Assembly: GCA_035513275.1 (NCBI GenBank)
Contig: DATKCJ010000442.1
Location: 1 to 16,167 of the forward strand
DNA: 16,167 nucleotides
Source: DATKCJ01 sp035513275
GTDB lineage: Bacteria > Verrucomicrobiota > Verrucomicrobiia > Opitutales > Opitutaceae
Reading direction: 5' to 3'
Positions 1 through 8,559 of the stretch are shown here, in pieces. The notes below the pieces were generated by a model that was not told the DNA's origin, ran no database searches, and saw nothing but the letters and a program-made list of their open reading frames with translations. Every line of letters begins with the position of its first letter. The stretch's first letter is position 1. Both the position numbers and the translations under genes were made by a program.

Positions 1-133
1 GGAGCAATTCGACGCCGCGTCGGCTCCCTACGACCCGCACTACTATCTGGAGAAACTCAACGACTGGATCACACGCTACGGCTCGTTCATCTCAGTGAAG
101 CCGACGGGCGTGCAGGAAGAGCTGCACCTCTGA
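1..133 (+). CDS. 3' end of an unidentified gene (possibly family B DNA polymerase)
   Basis: Frame 2 is open from the window edge to a TGA at 131-133, giving the last 43 residues of a protein whose start lies outside the window. The tail contains YDPHYYLEKLNDWITRYGSF, an aromatic, helical and well-formed stretch that looks truly coding. A tyrosine-rich 'DPxYYLxKLxxW' ending is reminiscent of the thumb end of family B (PolB/DNA polymerase II-like) polymerases. That is a weak resemblance, and with only 43 residues the product cannot be identified. The gene ends 347 bases before the dehydrogenase gene, so it is probably a separate transcription unit. Confidence 0.5.
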   Translation, partial: EQFDAASAPYDPHYYLEKLNDWITRYGSFISVKPTGVQEELHL

Positions 134-480
134 AGTAGCGCAGGCATTGTGTAGCCGCCGAGCAGTGGAACCGCGGCTTCGGCGCCGTTGGAACCAAGAG
201 AAACTCCGTCGTAGCCCTGCGCGGGAGCGCAGGGATCCGGATCCCGCCGCTTCCGCGGCGGGCTACAATCGGACATGTTTCTTGGGCGGTAACGAGGCGG
301 GGATTGGGCGCTCACCATCTTCCCTGCCTCTCCCGCCCAGCGAGATCGGCAGCTACATTCGACCGGATTCGGCGAGGCGCACCACCAACCCGTCCGTGTT
401 TGCCTTTCGGAATCCGGGATGCACCCTTGGCTCCTTCGGCAGAGCGCAGGCCCCGCGCCGCTTCCGACAACACCCACTTT
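134..480. other. Intergenic region with palindromic repeats, no gene seen
   Basis: This 347-base stretch separates the upstream partial gene from the dehydrogenase gene at 481. Open frames through it are arginine/proline-rich and look like non-coding GC-rich DNA. The left half holds an imperfect stem (about 151-184, CGCCGAG against CTTCGGCG) and the clear paired repeat at 211-266. The right half (about 300-480) should contain the promoter of the lysine-degradation operon, but I see no convincing -35/-10 pair. There is no clear Shine-Dalgarno sequence before the ATG at 481. Confidence 0.55.
211..266. repeat. REP/BIME-like inverted pair of GTAGCCC hairpins
   Basis: Two hairpin units face each other. 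The left unit begins GTAGCCC and folds as CCCTGCGC-GGGA-GCGCAGGG. The right unit, read on the minus strand, also begins GTAGCCC and folds as CCCGCCGC-GGAA-GCGGCGGG. They meet at GGATCCGGATCC, so the whole element is bounded by GTAGCCC and GGGCTAC. Related units lie at 12169-12309, so this is a dispersed family rather than a local accident. The layout resembles REP/BIME elements, which are mobilised by RAYT transposases. No RAYT gene is in the window. Confidence 0.75.
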
Positions 481-1554
481 ATGAAAATCGGCATCGTCGG
501 CGCCGGCAAAATCGGCTCCACCATCGCAACACTTCTCGACGCGAGCGACTTCTGCACAGAGGTCGTGATCGGCGACTCACGCGCCGTGCGGCTTCCGCGA
601 ATGCGCAAGGTTCGCTTCGTCCGGTTCGACGTGAATCGCGCCGCATCGCTTCGCACGTTCATCCGGGGCTTGGACGCGGTCGTGAGCGCCGCGCCGTTCT
701 TCCTGAACAAGGGAATCGCGTCCGCTTGCGCCGCGGCGGGTGTGAGCTACTTCGATCTCACGGAGGATGTCGTCACGACCGCGTTCATCCGGAAACTCGC
801 GCGCAAGTCCGACGCGACATTCATGCCGCAGTGCGGCCTCGCTCCGGGCGCGATAAACATCATCGGTGCCGGGATGGCCGCGCAACTGAAGGAAGTGCGC
901 CAGCTCGAGATGCGAGTCGGCGCGTTGCCGCTCACCGCGAGCAACCAGATGAAGTATTACCTGAGCTGGAGCACCGCGGGCCTCATCAACGAATACTGTC
1001 ACCCGTGCGACGCGCTCTACCAGGGGCGGCACATGAAGACGCTCCCGCTCGAGGGCGTGGAGCGCATCACGATCGACGGCACCGAATACGAAGCGTTCAA
1101 CACCTCCGGCGGTGTCGCCACGATGTGCGAGACCTACGCGGGCCGCGTGCAGGATCTTACCTACAAGACGCTGCGCTACCCGGGACATCGCGACATGATG
1201 AAGTTCGTCCTGCAGGACTTGAACCTCGCATCGCGCCCAGGCCTCATGACGGAGATCTTCGATCAGGAAGTGCCGCTCACTGACAGCGACGTCGTCGTCT
1301 TCTACGTGAGCGCCGTCGGCACGCATCGCGGCCAGGTGCAGCAACGCAGCTTCGTGAAGAAGATTCGCGGCGCGCAGGTGAACAAAGTCCCGCTCTCGGC
1401 GATTCAGCTCACGACGGCCGCGGGCTTGCTTGCCGTGCTTGAGCTGTTCTCAGCGGGCCGCCTCAAGAAGGGCTTCGTGAAGCAGGAGTCCGTGAGCATG
1501 GCCGACTTCCTCGCGACGCGATGGGGCGGGCAAGTCTACGGAGGGGCGGGTTGA
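481..1554 (+). CDS. Saccharopine dehydrogenase / lysine 6-dehydrogenase-like oxidoreductase
   Basis: This 357-residue protein starts with a Rossmann fold (MKIGIVGAGKIG, dinucleotide-binding Gly7, Gly9, Gly12). Further family landmarks are CGLAPGAINIIG (118-129), YLSWSTAGLINEY (160-172) and TLRYPGHRDMMK (230-241), and then a C-terminal catalytic-domain tail. It belongs to the saccharopine dehydrogenase family, which oxidises saccharopine or, in lysine 6-dehydrogenases, lysine itself, to alpha-aminoadipate semialdehyde. The next gene, five bases downstream, encodes the enzyme that consumes that semialdehyde, which strongly supports a role in cytosolic lysine catabolism. No lysine-ketoglutarate reductase is visible, so direct lysine oxidation is possible. 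The ATG at 481 was chosen because it sits right at the Rossmann strand; the in-frame upstream extension (to 304) is low-complexity. Confidence 0.85.
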   Translation: MKIGIVGAGKIGSTIATLLDASDFCTEVVIGDSRAVRLPRMRKVRFVRFDVNRAASLRTFIRGLDAVVSAAPFFLNKGIASACAAAGVSYFDLTEDVVTTAFIRKLARKSDATFMPQCGLAPGAINIIGAGMAAQLKEVRQLEMRVGALPLTASNQMKYYLSWSTAGLINEYCHPCDALYQGRHMKTLPLEGVERITIDGTEYEAFNTSGGVATMCETYAGRVQDLTYKTLRYPGHRDMMKFVLQDLNLASRPGLMTEIFDQEVPLTDSDVVVFYVSAVGTHRGQVQQRSFVKKIRGAQVNKVPLSAIQLTTAAGLLAVLELFSAGRLKKGFVKQESVSMADFLATRWGGQVYGGAG

Positions 1555-1559
1555 GAATC

Positions 1560-3122
1560 ATGAACGCGAAACGAAAGACACCGACCGTCGCTGCCGAGGC
1601 GCGGCGCATTTTCAAGAAGTTCGGCATCTCTGCCAACCAACCGGGCGCATTCTCCGGCAAATGGCACGGACGCGGTGCGTGGCTGGAGAAACACTCTCCG
1701 ATCGATGGCACGCTCATCGGCCGGGTGCGGCAGGCGTCGCTCTCGGACTACGAGGCGGCGGTGGTCGCGGCGCGCCGTGCATTTCTCGAGTGGCGCGATC
1801 TGCCGGCGCCGAAGCGCGGCGAAGTTGTTCGCAAGCTCGGCGTGGCGCTGCGCGCCGCGAGGGGCGACCTCGGAGCGCTCGTCAGCATCGAGGCTGGCAA
1901 GATTCTCCCCGAAGGACTCGGCGAAGTGCAGGAGATGATCGACATTTGCGACTTCGCAGTCGGTCTCTCGCGGCAGTTGCACGGGCTCACGATCGCGTCT
2001 GAGCGCAAGGACCACCGGATGATGGAGCAGTGGCATCCGCTTGGCGTCGTCGGGATCATCTCGGCGTTCAACTTTCCCGTGGCCGTGTGGGCTTGGAACA
2101 GCGCACTCGCCGCCGTGTGCGGCGACACGACGCTCTGGAAACCCTCCGAGAAGACGCCGTTCACCGCCGTGGCCTGCATCAAGATAGCGGAGCGCGTGTG
2201 TCGCGAGTGTGGCGTCGACCCTGCGATCTTCAGTCTCGTGATTGGCGACGGACCGACAGTGGGGGAGCTGATGAGCGCCGACCGGCGCGTGCCGCTCGTC
2301 TCCGCGACGGGCTCGGTGCGGATGGGCCGGCGCGTGGCTGAGGTTGTTGGCAAGCGGCTCGGCCGCTCGCTGCTCGAGCTCGGCGGCAACAACGCGATCA
2401 TCGTGGCGCCGAGCGCCGATCTTGATCTCGCGACGCGCGCAGTCGTCTTCGGTGCGGCGGGAACCGCAGGCCAACGCTGCACGTCGACGCGACGCCTGTT
2501 CATCCACGATTCGATTTACTCGAAGCTGCTGCGTCGACTGCGGAAGGCCTACGTGCAAATCCAGGTCGGCAATCCGCTCGACGAGGACACACTAATGGGT
2601 CCGCTCATCGACGACGCTGCAGTGAAGGCAATGCGGCACGCACTCGCGGCGCTCCAGGCCGAGGGAGGTCGCGTGCTCGAAGGCGGCGCCGTATTGAAGG
2701 CGCGCCGATTCACCGGTGGACATTACGTGACGCCGTGCATCGCCGAGGCGGAGCCGGACCTGGACGTTGTGCATCAGGAAACTTTTGCGCCGATTCTCTA
2801 CGTCCATCGCTACAGGAAGCTCGCCGACGCGCTTCGCGGACAGAATGCGGTGCCGCAGGGATTGAGTTCGGCAATCTTCACGAACGACCTTCGCGAGGCG
2901 GAGCTCTTCCTCTCGGCGCGCGGCAGCGATTGCGGCATCGCGAACGTGAACATTGGAACGAGCGGCGCGGAGATCGGCGGCGCGTTCGGCGGTGAAAAGG
3001 CGACGGGTGGGGGACGCGAAAGCGGAAGCGATTCGTGGAAGGCCTACATGCGCCGGCAAACCGTGACGGTGAATTTCTCGCCCGATCTGCCGCTCGCGCA
3101 GGGCATCCAGTTTGGCAGCTAG
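1560..3122 (+). CDS. amaB: L-aminoadipate-semialdehyde dehydrogenase (ALDH7 family)
   Basis: This 520-residue NAD(P)-dependent aldehyde dehydrogenase oxidises alpha-aminoadipate semialdehyde (in equilibrium with piperideine-6-carboxylate) to alpha-aminoadipate. The ALDH7/antiquitin hallmarks are clear: FNFPVAVWAWN with the oxyanion Asn171, LLELGGNNAI with general base Glu273, GTAGQRCTSTRR with nucleophile Cys307, and the subfamily C-terminus GAFGGEKATGGGRESGSD (474-491). Length and residues are complete, so it should be active. It starts five bases after the dehydrogenase stop. A GGAGG lies at 1540-1544, somewhat far upstream for this ATG. The pair forms a lysine-degradation operon. The symbol follows the Pseudomonas enzyme; pcd or aldh7 are equivalent names. 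Confidence 0.93.
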   Translation: MNAKRKTPTVAAEARRIFKKFGISANQPGAFSGKWHGRGAWLEKHSPIDGTLIGRVRQASLSDYEAAVVAARRAFLEWRDLPAPKRGEVVRKLGVALRAARGDLGALVSIEAGKILPEGLGEVQEMIDICDFAVGLSRQLHGLTIASERKDHRMMEQWHPLGVVGIISAFNFPVAVWAWNSALAAVCGDTTLWKPSEKTPFTAVACIKIAERVCRECGVDPAIFSLVIGDGPTVGELMSADRRVPLVSATGSVRMGRRVAEVVGKRLGRSLLELGGNNAIIVAPSADLDLATRAVVFGAAGTAGQRCTSTRRLFIHDSIYSKLLRRLRKAYVQIQVGNPLDEDTLMGPLIDDAAVKAMRHALAALQAEGGRVLEGGAVLKARRFTGGHYVTPCIAEAEPDLDVVHQETFAPILYVHRYRKLADALRGQNAVPQGLSSAIFTNDLREAELFLSARGSDCGIANVNIGTSGAEIGGAFGGEKATGGGRESGSDSWKAYMRRQTVTVNFSPDLPLAQGIQFGS

Positions 3123-3537
3123 CTGAGGGACTCACCCTAGTTGCCGCGTCAAGAACGGATGAATTCCGAACTTCGCGCTCAATCGGGCTTTAGGACGGCC
3201 GATGGATGGATCATAGCGGTAGAACGCCCGGCCGCCATGTCCATGCACGCCCACCATACAAACGAACTTCACGCGACAGCCTCGCGCCTCGATCTTGCGG
3301 TCAAGATCTTCGCGCTGGTCATCGCCGCCCTCGCGGGTCTGACTATCCGCCTGGTCCTCCGTCGCTGATCCGCGCCTACCTCCGGCTTGGAACGAGCCGC
3401 CGGCGGGAGAGCGCTGCCAGCGCAACGTCGATAGCCTCCGCCGTGGAGAGTGTGTCGATGTCGAACACGTGCTCGCAAACGGCGAGCCGATCGCTTTGGC
3501 GCTTCAACACGCCGCACGGGATGTGCAATCTCCCGGC
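3123..3537. other. Gene-poor gap with doubtful small ORF and gene remnant
   Basis: This is a 415-base stretch between the aldehyde dehydrogenase and the nucleotidyltransferase gene. No full-length gene is recognisable. It contains a possible 43-residue membrane peptide on the plus strand (3237-3368) and, on the minus strand, a truncated frame that reads like the C-terminus of a kinase (3376-3555). Competing frames on both strands are arginine-rich shadows. I see no strong terminator after the aldehyde dehydrogenase stop at 3122. The region looks like decayed sequence. Confidence 0.5.
3237..3368 (+). CDS. Possible small single-pass membrane peptide (43 aa)
   Basis: An ATG frame of 43 residues has a polar, histidine-containing start (MSMHAHHTNELH) and one hydrophobic segment, LAVKIFALVIAALAGLTIRL (about residues 21-40), ending in basic residues. 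Codons in the hydrophobic half favour G/C at the third position, like real genes here. Against it, there is no clear Shine-Dalgarno sequence and no family that I recognise, and a frame of this length arises easily in GC-rich DNA. It is listed as a candidate only. Confidence 0.25.
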   Translation: MSMHAHHTNELHATASRLDLAVKIFALVIAALAGLTIRLVLRR

Positions 3538-3555
3538 ATGCCGACTCCTTCGCTC
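3376..3555 (-). pseudogene. Remnant of a minus-strand gene, kinase-like C-terminus
   Basis: The frame read from 3555 down to the TAG at 3376-3378 is open for 60 codons but starts directly after a stop, with no ATG. It contains LAVCEHVFDIDTLSTAEAID followed by an alanine/leucine-rich helix and a basic end. The 'DIDT-S-xEA' ending resembles the last strand and helix of small P-loop kinases (shikimate/chloramphenicol kinase-like), where an Asp-Thr pair precedes the final helix. The N-terminal P-loop part is absent and is replaced by the start of the nucleotidyltransferase gene on the other strand. I therefore read it as a 5'-deleted gene. The family call is inference. Confidence 0.28.
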
Positions 3556-4335
3556 TCACGCAGGGCAATGATCGCCGCGCTTGCGAAAGCACTTGAGGCC
3601 CTGCCGTGGGTCGACGCCTTGTGGGAGGGTGGGTCGGCAGCGTTCGGCCGCGTCGACGAATGCTCCGATGTCGATCTGCAGGCAGTCGCCGAGGATTCAC
3701 AGGCTCCCGGCCTCTTCGACATCGTCGAGACGACACTGGCTGCGCTTTCGCCGATCAAGCAGGTGTATCGTGTCCCCGAACCTGCGTGGCACGGGCACGC
3801 GCAACGCTTCTACGAGCTCGAGGCGGCGGGTCCGTTCCTGATGGTCGATTTCTGCGTGATGAAGCGGTCGAGCAAGAGTCGCTTCCTCGAGCGCGAGATC
3901 CACGGCGAGGCGCGCTTTCTCTTCGACCGCGCCGGCGTCGCGGCCGGGATCAAGCCCGGCGATCCCCATGCGTGGGATGCGCGCCTTCGCGACCGGCTCG
4001 CGCAACTCACGGCACGCTTCAGGATGTTCCAGTCGCTTGTGACCAAGGATTGTCAGCGCGGGCGGCCGCTCGATGCGTTGAACTTCTACCAAGCGCTCAC
4101 ACTTGTGCCGCTCGTCGAAATGCTCCGGATCAAGCACGACCCATGGCGTCACAACTTCGGCTGGCGCTACCTGCAATACGACCTCGCGGCCGAAGACCAT
4201 GCGCGCCTTGAGCGGCTCGCATACCCCGGCACACTCGAGGCGATCCCGGCACTGCATGAGGAAGCCATGCGCTGGTTTGAGGAACTTGCCGCCGAGCTTG
4301 CGGCACGAGAGACGCTCACACCCCGGCGGACATGA
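3538..4335 (+). CDS. Nucleotidyltransferase-fold protein
   Basis: This 265-residue protein carries the polymerase-beta-type nucleotidyltransferase signature: GGSAAFGRVDECSDVDL at residues 31-47, with the metal-binding pair Asp44/Asp46 and a likely third carboxylate at Asp104 (LMVDFC). The rest is helical, like the C-terminal half of streptomycin/kanamycin-type adenylyltransferases and related stand-alone NTases. It probably transfers a nucleotide to a small molecule or protein, but the substrate is unknown, and resistance should not be assumed. Start: the ATG at 3538 gives a short lead-in to the signature. An in-frame ATG at 3568 is also plausible, and the frame extends upstream to 3469. It stands alone, convergent with the GNAT gene. 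Confidence 0.72.
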   Translation: MPTPSLSRRAMIAALAKALEALPWVDALWEGGSAAFGRVDECSDVDLQAVAEDSQAPGLFDIVETTLAALSPIKQVYRVPEPAWHGHAQRFYELEAAGPFLMVDFCVMKRSSKSRFLEREIHGEARFLFDRAGVAAGIKPGDPHAWDARLRDRLAQLTARFRMFQSLVTKDCQRGRPLDALNFYQALTLVPLVEMLRIKHDPWRHNFGWRYLQYDLAAEDHARLERLAYPGTLEAIPALHEEAMRWFEELAAELAARETLTPRRT

Positions 4336-4395
4336 TGACGCTTGCCCAAGTTGTGACGGGAATGCCCGGGAAGTAGTGCGCAGCTTCAGGCCGAT

Positions 4396-4896
4396 TCACT
4401 GATTGGACTGATCGAGATCCAGTCGAAGAATGAACTCTTCCGTTTCCTCGCCTCGGCCGTTGGCGAAATCTTTGTTTTCGCCGATGACTTTGAAGCCGCA
4501 CTTTTGCAGCACTCTTATCGACCCGATGTTGTCCTTTGCTGCCCTGGCGAACATCGGCCGCGCCACAACAAGATGGAGCATCCTCTTGAGTGCTTCAGTT
4601 GCTAATCCTCTCCCCCAAAATTCCCGGCCGAGCCAATAGGTGACTTCCAGGTGTTCTCCATCCGGATAGCACGATACGTGACCCGCGACTTGCCCCTCTG
4701 CAACGATCGTCCTCTTCGTGATTTGTGACGCGTTCAATATCTTATCCCAATGGGCGTCGAAAGCGTCCTTGTCCTTAGGGTCTTTGCAGACGAACGCAGC
4801 CATCCGAATCGCCTCCGGGTCGAGTTGATGCTGATAGAACGTTTCGAGATCGGACGACTCGACTTCCCTAAGCGTGATCCTCTCAAATCCACTCAT
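4396..4896 (-). CDS. GNAT-family N-acetyltransferase (RimJ/RimL-like)
   Basis: This 166-residue protein has the GNAT fold. An N-terminal segment (SDLETFYQHQLDPEAIRMAAF) is typical of RimJ/RimL-type acetyltransferases. The acetyl-CoA pyrophosphate-binding motif is YWLGREFWGRGLATEAL (87-103), with the R/Q-x-x-G-x-G/A core at GRGLATEA. Motif B follows as DNIGSIRVLQKCGF (122-135). It transfers acetyl from acetyl-CoA to an amine; the acceptor is unknown. The gene is noticeably less GC-rich than its surroundings (about 50-55% over several 60-base lines), which suggests later acquisition. A perfect 13-base palindrome lies six bases upstream of the start. Confidence 0.88.
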   Translation of the reverse strand: MSGFERITLREVESSDLETFYQHQLDPEAIRMAAFVCKDPKDKDAFDAHWDKILNASQITKRTIVAEGQVAGHVSCYPDGEHLEVTYWLGREFWGRGLATEALKRMLHLVVARPMFARAAKDNIGSIRVLQKCGFKVIGENKDFANGRGEETEEFILRLDLDQSNQ

Positions 4897-4901
4897 TGCT
4901 T

Positions 4902-4914
4902 TTTGCCTGGCAAA
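4902..4914 (-). promoter_or_regulatory. Palindrome directly upstream of the GNAT gene
   Basis: TTTGCCTGGCAAA is a perfect palindrome with 6-base arms around one central base, ending six bases before the GNAT ATG (4896). The position overlaps where a ribosome-binding site would sit and is suitable for an operator or a small mRNA hairpin. No regulator is encoded next to it, so its role is a guess. Confidence 0.3.
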
Positions 4915-5030
4915 TCAGATGAGCCGCAACGCCGGGCGCCGCAATCCCTCAGGACGGGCGCACTGCGGCTTGGCGGGGACGGCGGGGTTCGGCCCACTCT
5001 TCTCGCCGTGAACTTTCATTACGGGTGGAG

Positions 5031-5501
5031 CTAGTCTTTACCACAAACCTTGTTGGCATGTCGCGCGACCATCTTCCACGCGCCATCCTTTCGCATCCAT
5101 ACATTGGTATAGCGCCTTTTGATCACCGCTCCAGCGTTCGCGGATCCCACCGGCGAGGTCACGATCTCACTACCCATCGAGAAGACCACGTCGCCGTTTG
5201 CGACGATGATCTCGACTTCCCTAACGAACGAGGCACGCGTGTTCTGAAACAGCGGGCGATCCTCCACGCGCGCACCCGCCAACACAATCCGGCCCTCAGG
5301 ATTGTGGACAACGTAGGTCTTGTCCCAAAGTCGCTCGAGTGTCGCAGCATCGTGCGCAAGGACTGCCTGGACCTCCTGCTCTTCCAGAATCCTGATCTCC
5401 GTTTCAATTTCTGCATTTGCTGCGACGGCGGGTTCTGCCGCAAAGACGATGCAAAGACCAGCTGCGCAGGCAATCAACACACCGGCATACGATGATTTCA
5501 T
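5031..5501 (-). CDS. Secreted DUF4440 / NTF2-like protein
   Basis: This 156-residue protein has a clear Sec signal peptide (MKSSYAGVLIACAAGLCIVF) with likely cleavage after AEPAVAA near residue 28. The mature part begins with a helix, EIRILEEQEVQAVLAHDAATLERLW, split here as EIRILEEQEVQAVLAHDAAT and LERLW. It continues YVVHNPEGRI and ends with YTNVWMRKDGAWKMVARH, the classic end strands of DUF4440/SnoaL-like cone folds. Such proteins bind small ligands or act as minor enzymes; the function is unknown. The ATG at 5501 was chosen because the signal peptide begins there. The upstream in-frame extension is a low-complexity Ser/Arg-rich run. AGAGAAAGA just upstream may act as a weak ribosome-binding site. 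GC content is lower than in neighbouring genes, as in the GNAT gene. Confidence 0.85.
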   Translation of the reverse strand: MKSSYAGVLIACAAGLCIVFAAEPAVAANAEIETEIRILEEQEVQAVLAHDAATLERLWDKTYVVHNPEGRIVLAGARVEDRPLFQNTRASFVREVEIIVANGDVVFSMGSEIVTSPVGSANAGAVIKRRYTNVWMRKDGAWKMVARHANKVCGKD

Positions 5502-5534
5502 AAAAGTCTTTCTCTGCAAACGTTCACGATCAGC

Positions 5535-5553
5535 AACGGCCTTTGCGGCCGTT
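5535..5553. other. Stem-loop in the leader of the DUF4440 gene
   Basis: AACGGCC-TTTGC-GGCCGTT forms a perfect 7-bp stem with a 5-base loop, 34 bases upstream of the DUF4440 start. It could be a leader hairpin or the 3' end of the upstream DUF5069 transcript. On the minus strand no T-run follows, so a terminator is not established. Confidence 0.35.
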
Positions 5554-5644
5554 GGCATGGGCATCGGGTTGGGCTTTTCTTCCTCTTCTTTTCTTCTCGA
5601 ACAATGTTCTGCAGATGAGCAGCCAGGCGTCGGAGATTGTCCGC

Positions 5645-5665
5645 GGCCGGCCCGGCGGTCCGGCC
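5645..5665 (-). terminator. Possible terminator hairpin after the DUF5069 gene
   Basis: GGCCGG and CCGGCC arms enclose nine GC-rich bases, starting 15 bases after the DUF5069 stop codon on the minus strand. The stem is strong but there is no T-tract, so it may only pause polymerase or stabilise the mRNA end. Confidence 0.3.
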
Positions 5666-5679
5666 CTACCTTCTCCGCC

Positions 5680-6204
5680 TCAGAACTTCGAGCGGTGGGA
5701 GACCCAATCGACGATGACTTTGTCGTTGTCGCCGGCGTGCCAGATGACTTGGAGGAACTCGGCCGGGTGGATGTCGCGCTCCTTGAAGAAGCGGCGGTCG
5801 CCGCCGCAGTCATACATGAGGCTCTTCGGCAGCTCGCCGCGGAGTTTTGCACGCGCTTTCGGTATGATGCGTGGGAGCCATGCAATGCCGTTGACCTCGT
5901 CGGTCTTTGTAGGGAGCGATTCCTCGTCGAGCACGACCTTCGAGTGCTCACTTTTCTGGACGAGCAGGAAGTAGTTGCGGCGCACGAGCTGAATCATGAT
6001 CGCGGTGTCGAAGTCGGGCTCGCCGTAGTTCACGGAGTCCTCGGCGTAGTCATAGACCTCCTGCGGCGTGCAGCCGATGGAAGCGAGAAACGCTGTCTCG
6101 ATCTTCGTGAAATACTCCGCGGAGTCGCGCTTGCCGGACTGGTAGAGTCGGATCGCCTTGTCGTAGATGACGCGGAATTCCTTGTGAAAGTCGTAGTGGA
6201 CCAT
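5680..6204 (-). CDS. DUF5069 domain-containing protein
   Basis: This 174-residue cytosolic protein of unknown function has no signal peptide or membrane segment. The C-terminal part matches the DUF5069 pattern: GIAWLPRIIPKARAKLRGEL (106-125), then a YDCGGDRRFF step (131-140) and HPAEFLQVIW before the closing DWVSHR. The N-terminal half is a charged helical region (HYDFHKEFRVIYDKAIRLYQ). It lies 56 bases downstream of RNase R on the same strand and may be co-transcribed, but a functional link is unproven. The ATG at 6204 has no obvious Shine-Dalgarno sequence. Confidence 0.75.
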   Translation of the reverse strand: MVHYDFHKEFRVIYDKAIRLYQSGKRDSAEYFTKIETAFLASIGCTPQEVYDYAEDSVNYGEPDFDTAIMIQLVRRNYFLLVQKSEHSKVVLDEESLPTKTDEVNGIAWLPRIIPKARAKLRGELPKSLMYDCGGDRRFFKERDIHPAEFLQVIWHAGDNDKVIVDWVSHRSKF

Positions 6205-6260
6205 GGCGGTGTGAGTGAAGAAGGCGTTTGTGCGCCGGTCGAGGCGAACCTTGCAGATTT

Positions 6261-8507
<2,247 letters not shown>

Positions 8508-8559
8508 GACCAAGGTTTTAGGTTGGATTCGCCGGGCACACAAACCTAGTTTCACAAAT

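Noticed and set aside
147..1283. Plus-strand open frame of 378 codons overlapping the dehydrogenase gene
   Set aside because: It is arginine-rich with no motifs, and the overlapping frame encodes a clear Rossmann dehydrogenase.
3132..3425. Minus-strand 97-codon frame in the gap after the aldehyde dehydrogenase
   Set aside because: It contains a mildly protein-like stretch near its end but no family that I recognise, and its first half is low-complexity. The support is too weak to call a gene.
4922..4970. Interrupted inverted repeat AGCCGCA...TGCGGCT between the DUF4440 and GNAT genes
   Set aside because: Only the outer 7 bp and about 5 inner bp pair, with large unpaired parts and no T-run. 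A chance match in GC-rich DNA is likely.
5502..5951. N-terminal extension of the DUF4440 frame
   Set aside because: The extension is Ser/Arg/Thr low-complexity and overlaps the DUF5069 gene antisense. A signal peptide begins at the ATG at 5501, which is the natural start.
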